Assembly (NCBI RefSeq): GCF_026738875.1
Contig: NZ_JAPQFJ010000020.1
Span: 1-61,301, forward strand
DNA length: 61,301 nt
From: Clostridium brassicae
Lineage (GTDB): Bacteria > Bacillota > Clostridia > Clostridiales > Clostridiaceae
Direction: 5' to 3'
Part shown: one piece after another, positions 43,915-51,842 of the stretch
Numbering within the stretch: the stretch's first letter is position 1
Layout of the letters: each line of letters opens with the position of its first letter
Notes under the pieces: generated by a model
Seen by the model: the letters and a program-made list of their open reading frames with translations, nothing else
What the model was told of the DNA's origin: nothing
Database searches by the model: none
Translations under genes and position numbers: made by a program

Positions 43915-44664
43915 ATGAAATATGTGTTAATTACTGGAGGAACAAGTGGAATAGGATTTGAACTTGCAAAGAATTTTGCTAGAGACGGCTACGGACTTGT
44001 TATTGTTTCTGCTAGCAGTGAAAGATTGAAAAAAGCTAAGAAAAAATTAGAAGATCAGTTCAAAACAAAGGTATTAATCTATCAACAGAATTTGGGAAAT
44101 ATAGGAGCGGCAATACAATTATATAGTAGAATAAAAGAAGATAAATTAAACATATCCATACTTGTAAATAATGCAGGAGTAGGACTAGTTGGTTCTACAG
44201 ATAAAATTGATTTACAACAGGATGAAAGTATGATGATATTAAATATCATCAATCTTGTAGAACTCTGTAAATTGTATATTTCTGATATGTATAGGCAAGG
44301 GAATGGTAAAATTTTAAATGTTTCTTCTACTGGGGCTTTTCAGCCAGGGCCATATACTAGTACTTATTTTGCCAGTAAAGCTTTTGTGTTGAGTTATAGT
44401 AGGGCAGTCCGTTATGAAGCAAAGAAAAAAGGTGTACAAGTTTGTACATTATGTCCTGGTGCTACAAAAACTAATTTCTTTGCTCGAGAAGGAACAAAAA
44501 CTCCACGAAGTGCAATGACTGCCGAAGAAGTTGCTGGATATGCTTATAAACGATTTATGAAAAATAAAGACATTACTATTCCTGGTTTCGTAAATAGAAT
44601 TCAAAAATTGCTCCCTGTGAAGTTGAGGATGCTGGTTGTTGCAAAAATAAAAAAATATGGCTGA
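43915..44664 (+). CDS. Short-chain dehydrogenase/reductase
   Basis: A 249-residue SDR starting at ATG 43915 (MKYVLITGGTSGIG), with AAAGGAG upstream. Nucleotide motif TGGTSGIGFE (7-16), NNAGVG near 86 and the catalytic Ser-Tyr-Lys set are present: Ser in SSTGAF, Tyr in YTSTYFASKAF with Lys four residues on. The C-terminal 30 residues resemble those of the DltE/YqjQ-like SDR group. NADP(H) use is likely but unproven. Cofactor and substrate unknown. Confidence 0.87.
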   Translation: MKYVLITGGTSGIGFELAKNFARDGYGLVIVSASSERLKKAKKKLEDQFKTKVLIYQQNLGNIGAAIQLYSRIKEDKLNISILVNNAGVGLVGSTDKIDLQQDESMMILNIINLVELCKLYISDMYRQGNGKILNVSSTGAFQPGPYTSTYFASKAFVLSYSRAVRYEAKKKGVQVCTLCPGATKTNFFAREGTKTPRSAMTAEEVAGYAYKRFMKNKDITIPGFVNRIQKLLPVKLRMLVVAKIKKYG

Positions 44665-44774
44665 TATTGTAATTAATATTTTATATAATAAAATAAGGCT
44701 ATGTTTTAAATCAATGTTGAAATGTGATGTAAATTCGTAATTATGCTAAATTCAATGGAATGAGGGCATTAACT

Positions 44775-45040
44775 ATGGCAAATTCAAATACAACAACAGC
44801 ATATATATTCTCTTTTAGAGGAAATGTTTGTATTAGGCTCACAAGTAAACCAAATTACACAGGAAGTTAAAGAATTTAGATTCGTCAAGGGGAAAGTATG
44901 GCCCTCATTGCGGTGCTGAAACTGTATCAAGAAACGGAAAATACAATGGTAAACAACGATATAAATGTAATGTAGCCAGTGCTTATACGAAGATAGTAGA
45001 TTTTAGAGAAGGAAACCAATATTTGTTTAATTATATGTAA
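44775..45040 (+). pseudogene. Degenerate transposase N-terminal fragment
   Basis: Two frames together spell LLEEMFVLGSQVNQITQEVK then GPHCGAETVSRNGKYNGKQR-YKCN, the zinc-ribbon start of IS transposases of IS1595-like type. A frameshift near 44900 splits them and the catalytic domain is absent. It is a relic; no terminal inverted repeats are visible. Confidence 0.6.
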
Positions 45041-45055
45041 AGGATTGATAATAAT

Positions 45056-46213
45056 ATGAGAGTATTAATAGCACCTATGTCTGCAATGTCAGAAACAAGT
45101 GGTCCTATTTCCAGATCAGTTGCTCTATGTCACAAACTAATTGAGAAGGGGCATGAGGTTGCATTTTGTTCAGCGAAAGATGTTAATTTTAGAAGTGTAG
45201 AAAATGTAAAAAATTATTATGCTCCTGTCCCGTCACCATTTGGGACACCCATGTTTATCGGAAAGAAAATGCTTAAAATGGTACAGTTACTTGGAGTTCA
45301 GAAAAATAAAAAGGTCAATAGTTTTGAACAGGTATTGCATTTTGTTGGGGCAATTAGTAAGAAACACTTTTATAAAGATGTGCTTTATATAAGAAGAGCT
45401 ATTCAAGATTTTCAACCTGATATAGTATATGCCGAAGCCAGAATTTCTGCAATTGTCGCTTCAAAATTAGCAGGTGTTAAAGTAGTCTCAGGATATAGTT
45501 ATCCACTTCAAAAGTCTTTTGCTTCAAATCCTGAATATAGTACAAATGTTAAGAGATTTTTGCAGGAAAATAAACTACCTCAAATTGATTCAGTTCTTGA
45601 TATATTTGATTGGGCTGACTTAAAAGTAATTCCAAGTTCATACGAGTTAGAACCAATTGATGGTAAAAATATAGTTTTCACGGGCCCATTCCTTACATCC
45701 AATATTGAATTTGTAGAAAAACCAAAAAATAAAATCATAGTGTATATGGGTTTTGGAACAATTAATCCTAAAATAGTTATAGATAACTTAACTAAAGCAT
45801 TTGAAGAAACGAATTTTCAAGTATATATTGCGACTGGACAAGTAAAGCCATACAAAAAAAATAATATAAATGTTAATAAAAGGTTTGATTTTAGTGAACT
45901 TATGCCAGAAGCCATAGCATACATAAATCATGGAGGTCAAAATAGTATTATGACAGGATTAATGTATGGAGTTCCTCAAATAATTTATCCAGGCAATGTT
46001 TTTGAGCGAAGATATAATGCCAATTCAATAGTTAACTTGAAGGCAGGGGTCTCATTAGAAGAGACTGGGTTTAATAATGAAACAATTAAAAAGATTGTTA
46101 ATGATTTTATTGACAATCCTACCTATGTAAACAATGCTAAAAAAGCAAGGGAGCAATTAATAAATTTTGGAGGGGTAAATAAGGTGGTTAAAGTTATAGA
46201 AGATTTAATATAA
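45056..46213 (+). CDS. GT1 family glycosyltransferase (MGT-like)
   Basis: A 385-residue GT-B glycosyltransferase. The N-terminal acceptor domain starts MRVLIAPMSAMSETSGPISR. The C-terminal donor domain holds the nucleotide-sugar motif AYINHGGQNSIMTGLMYGVP then YPGNVFERRYNA near residues 298-325, with the catalytic-region His-Gly-Gly. Relatives glucosylate lipids, natural products or macrolides. No operon partner. The donor sugar cannot be read reliably. Confidence 0.84.
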   Translation: MRVLIAPMSAMSETSGPISRSVALCHKLIEKGHEVAFCSAKDVNFRSVENVKNYYAPVPSPFGTPMFIGKKMLKMVQLLGVQKNKKVNSFEQVLHFVGAISKKHFYKDVLYIRRAIQDFQPDIVYAEARISAIVASKLAGVKVVSGYSYPLQKSFASNPEYSTNVKRFLQENKLPQIDSVLDIFDWADLKVIPSSYELEPIDGKNIVFTGPFLTSNIEFVEKPKNKIIVYMGFGTINPKIVIDNLTKAFEETNFQVYIATGQVKPYKKNNINVNKRFDFSELMPEAIAYINHGGQNSIMTGLMYGVPQIIYPGNVFERRYNANSIVNLKAGVSLEETGFNNETIKKIVNDFIDNPTYVNNAKKAREQLINFGGVNKVVKVIEDLI

Positions 46214-46260
46214 CTGACAACCTTCTAAAAATATAAAAAGTATAAATATAAAAGAGGATT

Positions 46261-46306
46261 AAATAAACAAGTGATAATATGTATGAATATTGTCACTTGT
46301 TTATTT
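46261..46306. terminator. Bidirectional terminator
   Basis: Arms AAATAAACAAGTGATAAT and ATTGTCACTTGTTTATTT (46261-46278 with 46288-46306, one bulge). It serves the convergent glycosyltransferase and small minus-strand genes. Confidence 0.75.
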
Positions 46307-46319
46307 AACTTAATACAAA

Positions 46320-46511
46320 TTAATCTCCATTCTCTCCACCAGGACCATCGCGTCTTGGGCGTGAGGATTCTGGAAGAGGTTCAACATTTTTATATTTCTT
46401 AGAGTTAGAGAATTCGTTCTCATGGATAATATTAAAAGAGTTATTTTGCTGCTTAGAGTTTGAGCAATTGTTATGTTGGTTTAAATTAGAATGGTTGTTT
46501 TTAATAGCCAT
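46320..46511 (-). CDS. Small Asn/Ser-rich protein (63 aa)
   Basis: A strong ribosome binding site AGAAGGTGGTGA precedes the ATG at 46511, so the ORF is probably real. The product is hydrophilic and low in complexity (NNHSNLNQHNNCSNSKQQNN) and ends PRRDGPGGENGD. No membrane segment or signal peptide. Similar clostridial proteins exist as far as I recall, but no function can be assigned; a sporulation link is only a guess. Confidence 0.6.
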   Translation of the reverse strand: MAIKNNHSNLNQHNNCSNSKQQNNSFNIIHENEFSNSKKYKNVEPLPESSRPRRDGPGGENGD

Positions 46512-46636
46512 TTTATAATCACCACCTTCTAAGTTATTTTGTACAGATAATAAGTTTTTATGTCAGAAGTTTTTTGTAATTATTAAACTAGCCTTAGCTG
46601 CTGATATTGTTTGGTGAAGGCTCGCATCCACTATGA

Positions 46637-46680
46637 AATCCACGACAATACAGAAATGTGTTGTCGTGGATTATTTTAAA
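46637..46680. terminator. Terminator hairpin
   Basis: Perfect 12-bp stem AATCCACGACAA / TTGTCGTGGATT (46637-46648 with 46661-46672), then ATTTTAAAA. No gene ends immediately upstream on the + strand. Preceding bases (GGCTCGCATCCACTATGAAA) resemble GGTTCGCCTCCACCATTAAA at 51472-51491. Confidence 0.6.
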
Positions 46681-46772
46681 ATTGTAAGGAAATTTATATG
46701 ATATGTATCTTACCTGGAAGAAATGGACATAAATTTTATATAAATAATGGAGATTTTATTTAAAAATATTTA

Positions 46773-46832
46773 TTGACATATGATGGAATAAGTTGTACTA
46801 TTATTAGATAACATCAATTTGATATTATCTAA
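46773..46832 (+). promoter_or_regulatory. NAD-operon promoter with 29-bp palindrome (NrtR operator)
   Basis: TTGACA 46773-46778 and TACTAT 46796-46801 (17 bp). Directly behind lies a 29-bp palindrome, 46804-46832 (TTAGATAACATCAA / TTGATATTATCTAA around a central T, one mismatch). Its place at +1 to +25 fits a repressor site. The first gene encodes the NrtR-like repressor, which family knowledge says binds such palindromes and is released by ADP-ribose. Confidence 0.78.
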
Positions 46833-46860
46833 CTGAAAATATGTTGAGGTGGAAAATAAT

Positions 46861-47751
46861 ATGGATAAACATTTTATAGATAAGGAAGAAGAATTCTTAA
46901 GAAGTTATGATGAGAATGATTATAAAAGACCAAGTGTTACAAATGATATTATAATATTTACAACTGATGATAAGGAAGAAGATAATCTTCGGAAGGTACC
47001 AAAAAAAGGACTTCAGGTTATTTTAGTTAAAAGAGATGATTATCCCTATATAGGAAAATGGGCACTGCCAGGAGGATTTATTGATATAGAAGAAGACTTA
47101 GAAGTTGGTGCTAGGAGAAAACTTAAGGAGAAGACAGGAATAGACAATGTTTATACAGAGCAGCTTTATACTTTTGGAGATGTTGATAGAGATAAAAGAA
47201 CAAGGGTTATTAGTGTGGGAAATATTGCTTTAGTAGAAAAGAGCAGCATAAGATTTAAAGAAGTAGATTTGCAAAAGAAAAGTGAGTGGTTTTGGATAGA
47301 TAAGACTCTTATCAGCTCTGAAAAGCAAGAACAATATACAGAAAACAAACATCTTTTATCTCTTAAATCTATTGATGAAAAAACAATAATGAATTACGAA
47401 GTAACAGAGGAAATTGGAAGAAACATCTTTAGAAGAAAGGAAATTTCTTATAAATTATTAAATAATTCTACAAAGGAATTGGCTTTTGATCATTATAAGA
47501 TATTAGATTATGGAATAGATAGATTAAGAAATAAAGTTGAGTATACACCAATTGCTTTTAATCTTTTGCCAAGAGTATTTACTGTAAAGGAACTACAGAA
47601 TGTCTATGAAGCGATAATGGGAAAAGAAATTTTAAATTTCAGAAGAAAGATGGGGGAAATGATTATAGAAACTGATGAAAAAATAGAGGGTAAAGCCTTT
47701 AGACCAGCTAAGGTATTTAAATTTAATGAAAATTGGGAGCATAATTTTTAA
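46861..47751 (+). CDS. nrtR: NrtR-type NAD metabolism repressor (inactive Nudix plus winged helix)
   Basis: A 296-residue protein from ATG 46861, 8 bases after GAGGTGG. The Nudix domain spans about residues 20-165. Its Nudix box reads GGFIDIEEDLEVGARRKLKE-KTG (about 70-92): the catalytic R-E-x-x-E-E is R-K-L-K-E-K, so hydrolase activity is probably lost. The C-terminal winged helix (about 225-295, ends FRPAKVFKFNENW) is characteristic of NrtR. These repressors sense ADP-ribose as a sign of NAD turnover. It heads the NAD salvage operon behind a matching palindrome. Confidence 0.87.
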   Translation: MDKHFIDKEEEFLRSYDENDYKRPSVTNDIIIFTTDDKEEDNLRKVPKKGLQVILVKRDDYPYIGKWALPGGFIDIEEDLEVGARRKLKEKTGIDNVYTEQLYTFGDVDRDKRTRVISVGNIALVEKSSIRFKEVDLQKKSEWFWIDKTLISSEKQEQYTENKHLLSLKSIDEKTIMNYEVTEEIGRNIFRRKEISYKLLNNSTKELAFDHYKILDYGIDRLRNKVEYTPIAFNLLPRVFTVKELQNVYEAIMGKEILNFRRKMGEMIIETDEKIEGKAFRPAKVFKFNENWEHNF

Positions 47752-47769
47752 AAATCAGGAGGTTACAAA

Positions 47770-48570
47770 ATGATTTATTTTAATAATGAGAGAGTTGAGA
47801 TTAAGAAATTCCCTAATGGTGAATCTCTTATTTATAGTAAAAATTTAAAGTTAAAAAGTGATGATAATGAGATTAGACTTTATTTTGAGAATGATGAAGA
47901 TATAACTCAACTAATATTTTTGAAAAATCATTTAGATGAATTAAAAGTAAAATGTAATTTAATACTTCCCTATATGCCTTATAGTAGAATGGACAGAACT
48001 GAGGGAATAGCAATTTTTACTTTAAAGCATCTGTGCAAATTAATTAATAGTTTAAAATTTGAAAGCGTAACAATTTATGAACCACATTCAGATGTATGTA
48101 CTGCATTATTGGATAGGGTTAAGGTAGTAAATATGTCAAAAATGCTAGCTGAGAGCCTCTTAAAAGAATTGATGAATAATGGAAAAGAAGAGATATATTT
48201 AGTTTATCCTGATGCAGGTGCAGCTAAGAGATATGGAAAAGAAATAGACTATGAAAAAAACCTAACTGCAAGCAAAGAACGAGACTTTAAAACAGGATTT
48301 ATTAAGAAACTAGATATTAATGGGAATATGAAAAGTAAAAGATTTAAGGCTATTATAGTGGATGATTTATGTTCAAAAGGTGGTACTTTTATGCTTACAG
48401 CTTCTAAGTTAAAGGAAATGGGGGCAACGGAAATATACTTAGTAGTTACCCATTGTGAAAATACAGTTTTTGAAGGTGAATTGTTAACTAGTGGTTTAAT
48501 AACTAGGTTATATACAACTAATAGTATTTTAAGTAAAGGGCATGAAAAAATTAAGGTGTATGAGATTTAA
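47770..48570 (+). CDS. Ribose-phosphate pyrophosphokinase-like enzyme
   Basis: A 266-residue protein of the PRPP synthetase fold, about 50 residues shorter than housekeeping Prs. FPNGESLI (13-20), LILPYMPYSRMDRTEG near 62-77, and the PRPP loop IIVDDLCSKGGTF near 195-207 are present; the catalytic-flap region is short. It lies between the regulator and nicotinamidase, 18 and 14 bases apart, so it presumably supplies PRPP, or a related pyrophosphate donor, to the phosphoribosyltransferase downstream. Phage relatives paired with NadV make ADP-ribose pyrophosphate instead, which is a real alternative. Confidence 0.82.
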   Translation: MIYFNNERVEIKKFPNGESLIYSKNLKLKSDDNEIRLYFENDEDITQLIFLKNHLDELKVKCNLILPYMPYSRMDRTEGIAIFTLKHLCKLINSLKFESVTIYEPHSDVCTALLDRVKVVNMSKMLAESLLKELMNNGKEEIYLVYPDAGAAKRYGKEIDYEKNLTASKERDFKTGFIKKLDINGNMKSKRFKAIIVDDLCSKGGTFMLTASKLKEMGATEIYLVVTHCENTVFEGELLTSGLITRLYTTNSILSKGHEKIKVYEI

Positions 48571-48584
48571 AGGGGGGATTAATT

Positions 48585-49136
48585 ATGGAAAAACTATTAG
48601 TAGTTATTGATTATCAAAATGACTTTGTGGATGGAACACTTGGATTTGAAAAAGCAAAAACATTAGAAAAGTCTATATATGATAAGGTTACTAAGTATTT
48701 ACAAGAGGGATATAAGGTGATATTTACTTATGATACTCATTATGAAGAATATTTAAAAACTAGAGAAGGTAAAAACTTACCTGTGGTACATTGTATTAAA
48801 GATACCAATGGTCATAAGCTGTATGGAAAAATAAAGGATTTTTCAAGTTCAGAAAATACGATGCATTATGAAAAAAAAGGTTTTGGAATATCTCCAGAAG
48901 ATATGATTCAAATAGCTAATGAAGTAGGAGAAGATATCAAGGAAATTGAGATAGTTGGAGTTGTTACCAATATATGTGTAATTAGTAACGTAGTATTGTT
49001 TCAGTCCCAATACAGAAATGCTGACATTATAGTAGATGCAAGTCTTTGTGCTAGTTTTGATGATAAACTACATGAAAAAGCATTAGATGTAATGGAAGGT
49101 CTACAGGTAAAAGTAATTAATAGGGGGAACTTATGA
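48585..49136 (+). CDS. pncA: Isochorismatase-fold nicotinamidase-like hydrolase
   Basis: A 183-residue cysteine hydrolase. The triad is Asp9 in VIDYQNDF, Lys at 97 or 98 in YEKKGFG, and Cys131 in GVVTNICVISN. Metal-type residues DTHYEEY (Asp, His) and a later His follow near 50-72. This set supports nicotinamide to nicotinate hydrolysis; other isochorismatase reactions are less likely given the operon. AAAGGGGG precedes the ATG. It overlaps the next gene by 4 bases. Confidence 0.82.
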   Translation: MEKLLVVIDYQNDFVDGTLGFEKAKTLEKSIYDKVTKYLQEGYKVIFTYDTHYEEYLKTREGKNLPVVHCIKDTNGHKLYGKIKDFSSSENTMHYEKKGFGISPEDMIQIANEVGEDIKEIEIVGVVTNICVISNVVLFQSQYRNADIIVDASLCASFDDKLHEKALDVMEGLQVKVINRGNL

Positions 49137-50605
49137 TGATAAATCCATTTTTGTTAACGGATTTTTATAAAACAATTCATCATATGTGCTATGCACAGGG
49201 AATGACTAAATTAGTAAGTTACTGGACTCCCAGAATGTCTAGAAAAGAAAATATGGATAAAGTTGTTATGTTTGGACTACAACCTTTTATAAAGAAGTAT
49301 TTAATTCAATACTTTAATGAAAACTTCTTCCAAAAGGATAAGGAAGATGTGGTTTCTGAGTATAAAAGAGTCATCTCTAAAACCATGGGAAATATTGTAG
49401 CTGATACAAAGCATATTGAAGCTTTGCATGACTTAGGATATTTGCCAATACAAATTAAAGCTGTAGCAGAAGGTTCAAGAGTAAATATTAAAACACCAAT
49501 GATTGAGATTACCAATACACAGCCTGATTTTGCTTGGATAGTGAATTATTTAGAAACATTTATGAGCTGCAATATATGGCAGCCAATGACAAGTGCCACT
49601 ATTGCATATAGATACAGAGAAATAGTAGAAAAGTATTTTAATATTACTGTAGAAAATGGGGATGTAAAAAAGGCTTGTGGAGATTTTAGTATGAGAGGTT
49701 TTAGCTCTGTGGAAAGTGCGGAACTTAGTGGTGCAGCACACTTGCTTTCATTTTTAGGAACAGCAACAATACCTGCCATTAGTTATTTAGAGGAATATTA
49801 TAATTGTAATATAGAAGAGGAAATAATTGGCTTAGGAACACCTTCTACAGAACATAGTGTAATGTGTAGCTACGGTGAAGATGAGTTTTCAGCCTATAAG
49901 AGATTAATCACTGAGGTGTTCCCAAGTGGAATTTTGAGCATAGTATCTGATACCTATGATTATTGGAATGTTATAACAGGTATACTTCCAAGATTGAAAG
50001 AAAATATATTAAATAGAGATGGCAAAATTGTTATTAGAGGGGATAGTGGGGATCCAGTAAAAATAATTTGTGGAGATAAGGATGTGGCAAAGGATAGTGA
50101 GGAATATAAGGGAACTGTTGAGCTACTGTGGGATATATTCGGGGGAGAAATCAATTCAAAAGGATATAAGGTTTTGAATAGTAAAATAGGGACAATTTAT
50201 GGAGACAGTATAACTGTGGAAAGATGTGAGCAGATTTGTAAGGGTCTAGAAGAAAAAGGATTTGCAGTAAATAACTGTGTGTTTGGTATAGGGTCATATA
50301 CCTACCAATATAATACTAGAGATACTTTTGGATTTGCCCTAAAGGCTACTCATGCAGTAATAGATGGTAAAGAAAAGTTTATCTTCAAAGCTCCTAAAAC
50401 AGATAAGGATAATTTTAAAAAGTCACAAAAGGGAATGTGTTATGTATATAGAGAAGGACAAGACATTTTATATAAAGATGAATTAACTATAAAAGAACAA
50501 GCAGAATATAAGGATAATCTACTAGAAACCGTATTTAAAGATGGTAAGTTGATAAAAGACTATTCATTATCAGAAATAAGAAATAGGCTGCATGGGAACT
50601 TATAG
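49133..50605 (+). CDS. nadV: Nicotinamide phosphoribosyltransferase (NAMPT/NadV type)
   Basis: A 490-residue enzyme collinear with human NAMPT (491 residues). LLTDFYKTIHH near the start, MFGLQPFIKKYL near 46-57, GDFSMRGFSSVESAELSG near 184-201 and AAHLLSFLGT next to it are family landmarks. The Asp in GDFSMRG corresponds to NAMPT Asp219, which favours nicotinamide, and the His in AAHL to His247. VSDTYDYWN and IRGDSGDP complete the PRPP/product site. The ATG overlaps the pncA stop codon. Having both pncA and nadV in one operon gives two uses for nicotinamide. Confidence 0.87.
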   Translation: MMINPFLLTDFYKTIHHMCYAQGMTKLVSYWTPRMSRKENMDKVVMFGLQPFIKKYLIQYFNENFFQKDKEDVVSEYKRVISKTMGNIVADTKHIEALHDLGYLPIQIKAVAEGSRVNIKTPMIEITNTQPDFAWIVNYLETFMSCNIWQPMTSATIAYRYREIVEKYFNITVENGDVKKACGDFSMRGFSSVESAELSGAAHLLSFLGTATIPAISYLEEYYNCNIEEEIIGLGTPSTEHSVMCSYGEDEFSAYKRLITEVFPSGILSIVSDTYDYWNVITGILPRLKENILNRDGKIVIRGDSGDPVKIICGDKDVAKDSEEYKGTVELLWDIFGGEINSKGYKVLNSKIGTIYGDSITVERCEQICKGLEEKGFAVNNCVFGIGSYTYQYNTRDTFGFALKATHAVIDGKEKFIFKAPKTDKDNFKKSQKGMCYVYREGQDILYKDELTIKEQAEYKDNLLETVFKDGKLIKDYSLSEIRNRLHGNL

Positions 50606-50694
50606 TAACATTTTTGTAGTAATTATTTTCAAAAGCTACAATTTAGAATAGGGCAGGAAATTAATTTTTTCATTTTTATGGGAGGTATAAAAAA

Positions 50695-51429
50695 TTGAGA
50701 AGAGATTTTAATGCAAAAAACGAATGTGAAAATATTATAAATTGGATTAAAGAATATTTTAAAGCTCAGTCTAATGCTAAGGGAGCTATTATTGGAATTA
50801 GTGGAGGTAAGGACAGCTTGGTGGCAGCTAAGTTATTAGTTGAAGCTTTAGGAAAAGAAAGAGTATTTGGAGTTTTAATGCCAAATGGTGAGCAGAAGGA
50901 TATAGCTGATAGCTTAAGAATTGTAGATATTTTAGGAATTAATTATAAAATAGTTAATATAGAGAAAGCTTACAATGGATTATTAGAGGGTATTGCAGAT
51001 GAAAGTTTATCTATTGATGCTAAAATCAATATTCCTCCGAGAATTAGAATGACTACTTTGTATGCGATTGGCACTAACATGAACTATAGGGTATGTGGTA
51101 CTGGAAATAAATCAGAAGGTTTTGTAGGATATACAACAAAATGGGGTGATAACGCCTTTGACTTTAATCCTATAGGAGATTTAACTACTGAAGAGGTTGT
51201 AGCAGTAGGAGACTCTTTAGGGCTACCTTATGAATTGGTTCATAAAACTCCAAGTGATGGGTTAAGTGGAAAATCGGATGAGGAAAAGTTAGGCTTTTCT
51301 TATGAGCAAATTAATAAGTATATAGAAAATGGTAGCTGTGGTGATAAAGAAGTAGATAAGAAAATTAAGTTGAAGCATGAGTATAATAAACACAAAAGAG
51401 ATTTGCCATCAAAGTATGAGAGGGGCTAA
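50695..51429 (+). CDS. nadE: NH3-dependent NAD synthetase
   Basis: A 244-residue enzyme that amidates deamido-NAD using ammonia. The start is TTG 50695, set by GGGAGGT 8 bases upstream. P-loop GISGGKDS at 34-41; no N-terminal glutaminase domain, so free ammonia is used. GTGNKSEGFVGYTTKWGD near 138-155 and HKTPSDGLSGKSDEEKLGF near 183-201 are typical. It is the last gene of the operon, after an 89-base gap. Confidence 0.9.
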   Translation: MRRDFNAKNECENIINWIKEYFKAQSNAKGAIIGISGGKDSLVAAKLLVEALGKERVFGVLMPNGEQKDIADSLRIVDILGINYKIVNIEKAYNGLLEGIADESLSIDAKINIPPRIRMTTLYAIGTNMNYRVCGTGNKSEGFVGYTTKWGDNAFDFNPIGDLTTEEVVAVGDSLGLPYELVHKTPSDGLSGKSDEEKLGFSYEQINKYIENGSCGDKEVDKKIKLKHEYNKHKRDLPSKYERG

Positions 51430-51551
51430 GATAAGAATGTAACTAGTTATTTTTTATAGGAGTTTTAAGAGGTTCGCCTCCACCATTAAAACCCACGATA
51501 GTTATTGTTAAGGTTTTTTTACCTTTTATATAAATTTAGGATTATTTATAA

Positions 51552-51600
51552 TGAAGCGTATCATAAGTAAATGAGGTTTTTACTATTTTTAGATTAAATA
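51552..51600. repeat. Dispersed palindromic repeat, copy c
   Basis: GAAGCGTATCATAAGTAA followed by ATGAGGTTTTTACTATTTTT and GATTAAAT, matching the end of copy a (TTTAGAT). The left arm is poorly preserved. Confidence 0.5.
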
Positions 51601-51640
51601 GTAGGGATTGTGAAAAAGTATGTAAATTACAAAATATAGC

Positions 51641-51685
51641 AGCTTTCTATGATAAAATATAACTATCATAGAAAGCTGTTTTGTT
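51641..51685. terminator. Terminator-like palindrome related to one at 60031
   Basis: Perfect 14-bp arms AGCTTTCTATGATA / TATCATAGAAAGCT (51641-51654 with 51664-51677), then GTTTTGTT. The gap 51430-51842 otherwise holds only repeat copy c. Confidence 0.65.
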
Positions 51686-51842
51686 ATGGAAAAAAGAATA
51701 TTATTGCTCATTTAATTAGGGAGTATGATATAAAACATGTTGATTTTTATTTTAGTTTGTGGTAAATATACATATAGAGATATTTACAATATTTTGAAAT
51801 ATTTCCATAAATAATACAAAATCAGAAAGGGTGATGATAACA

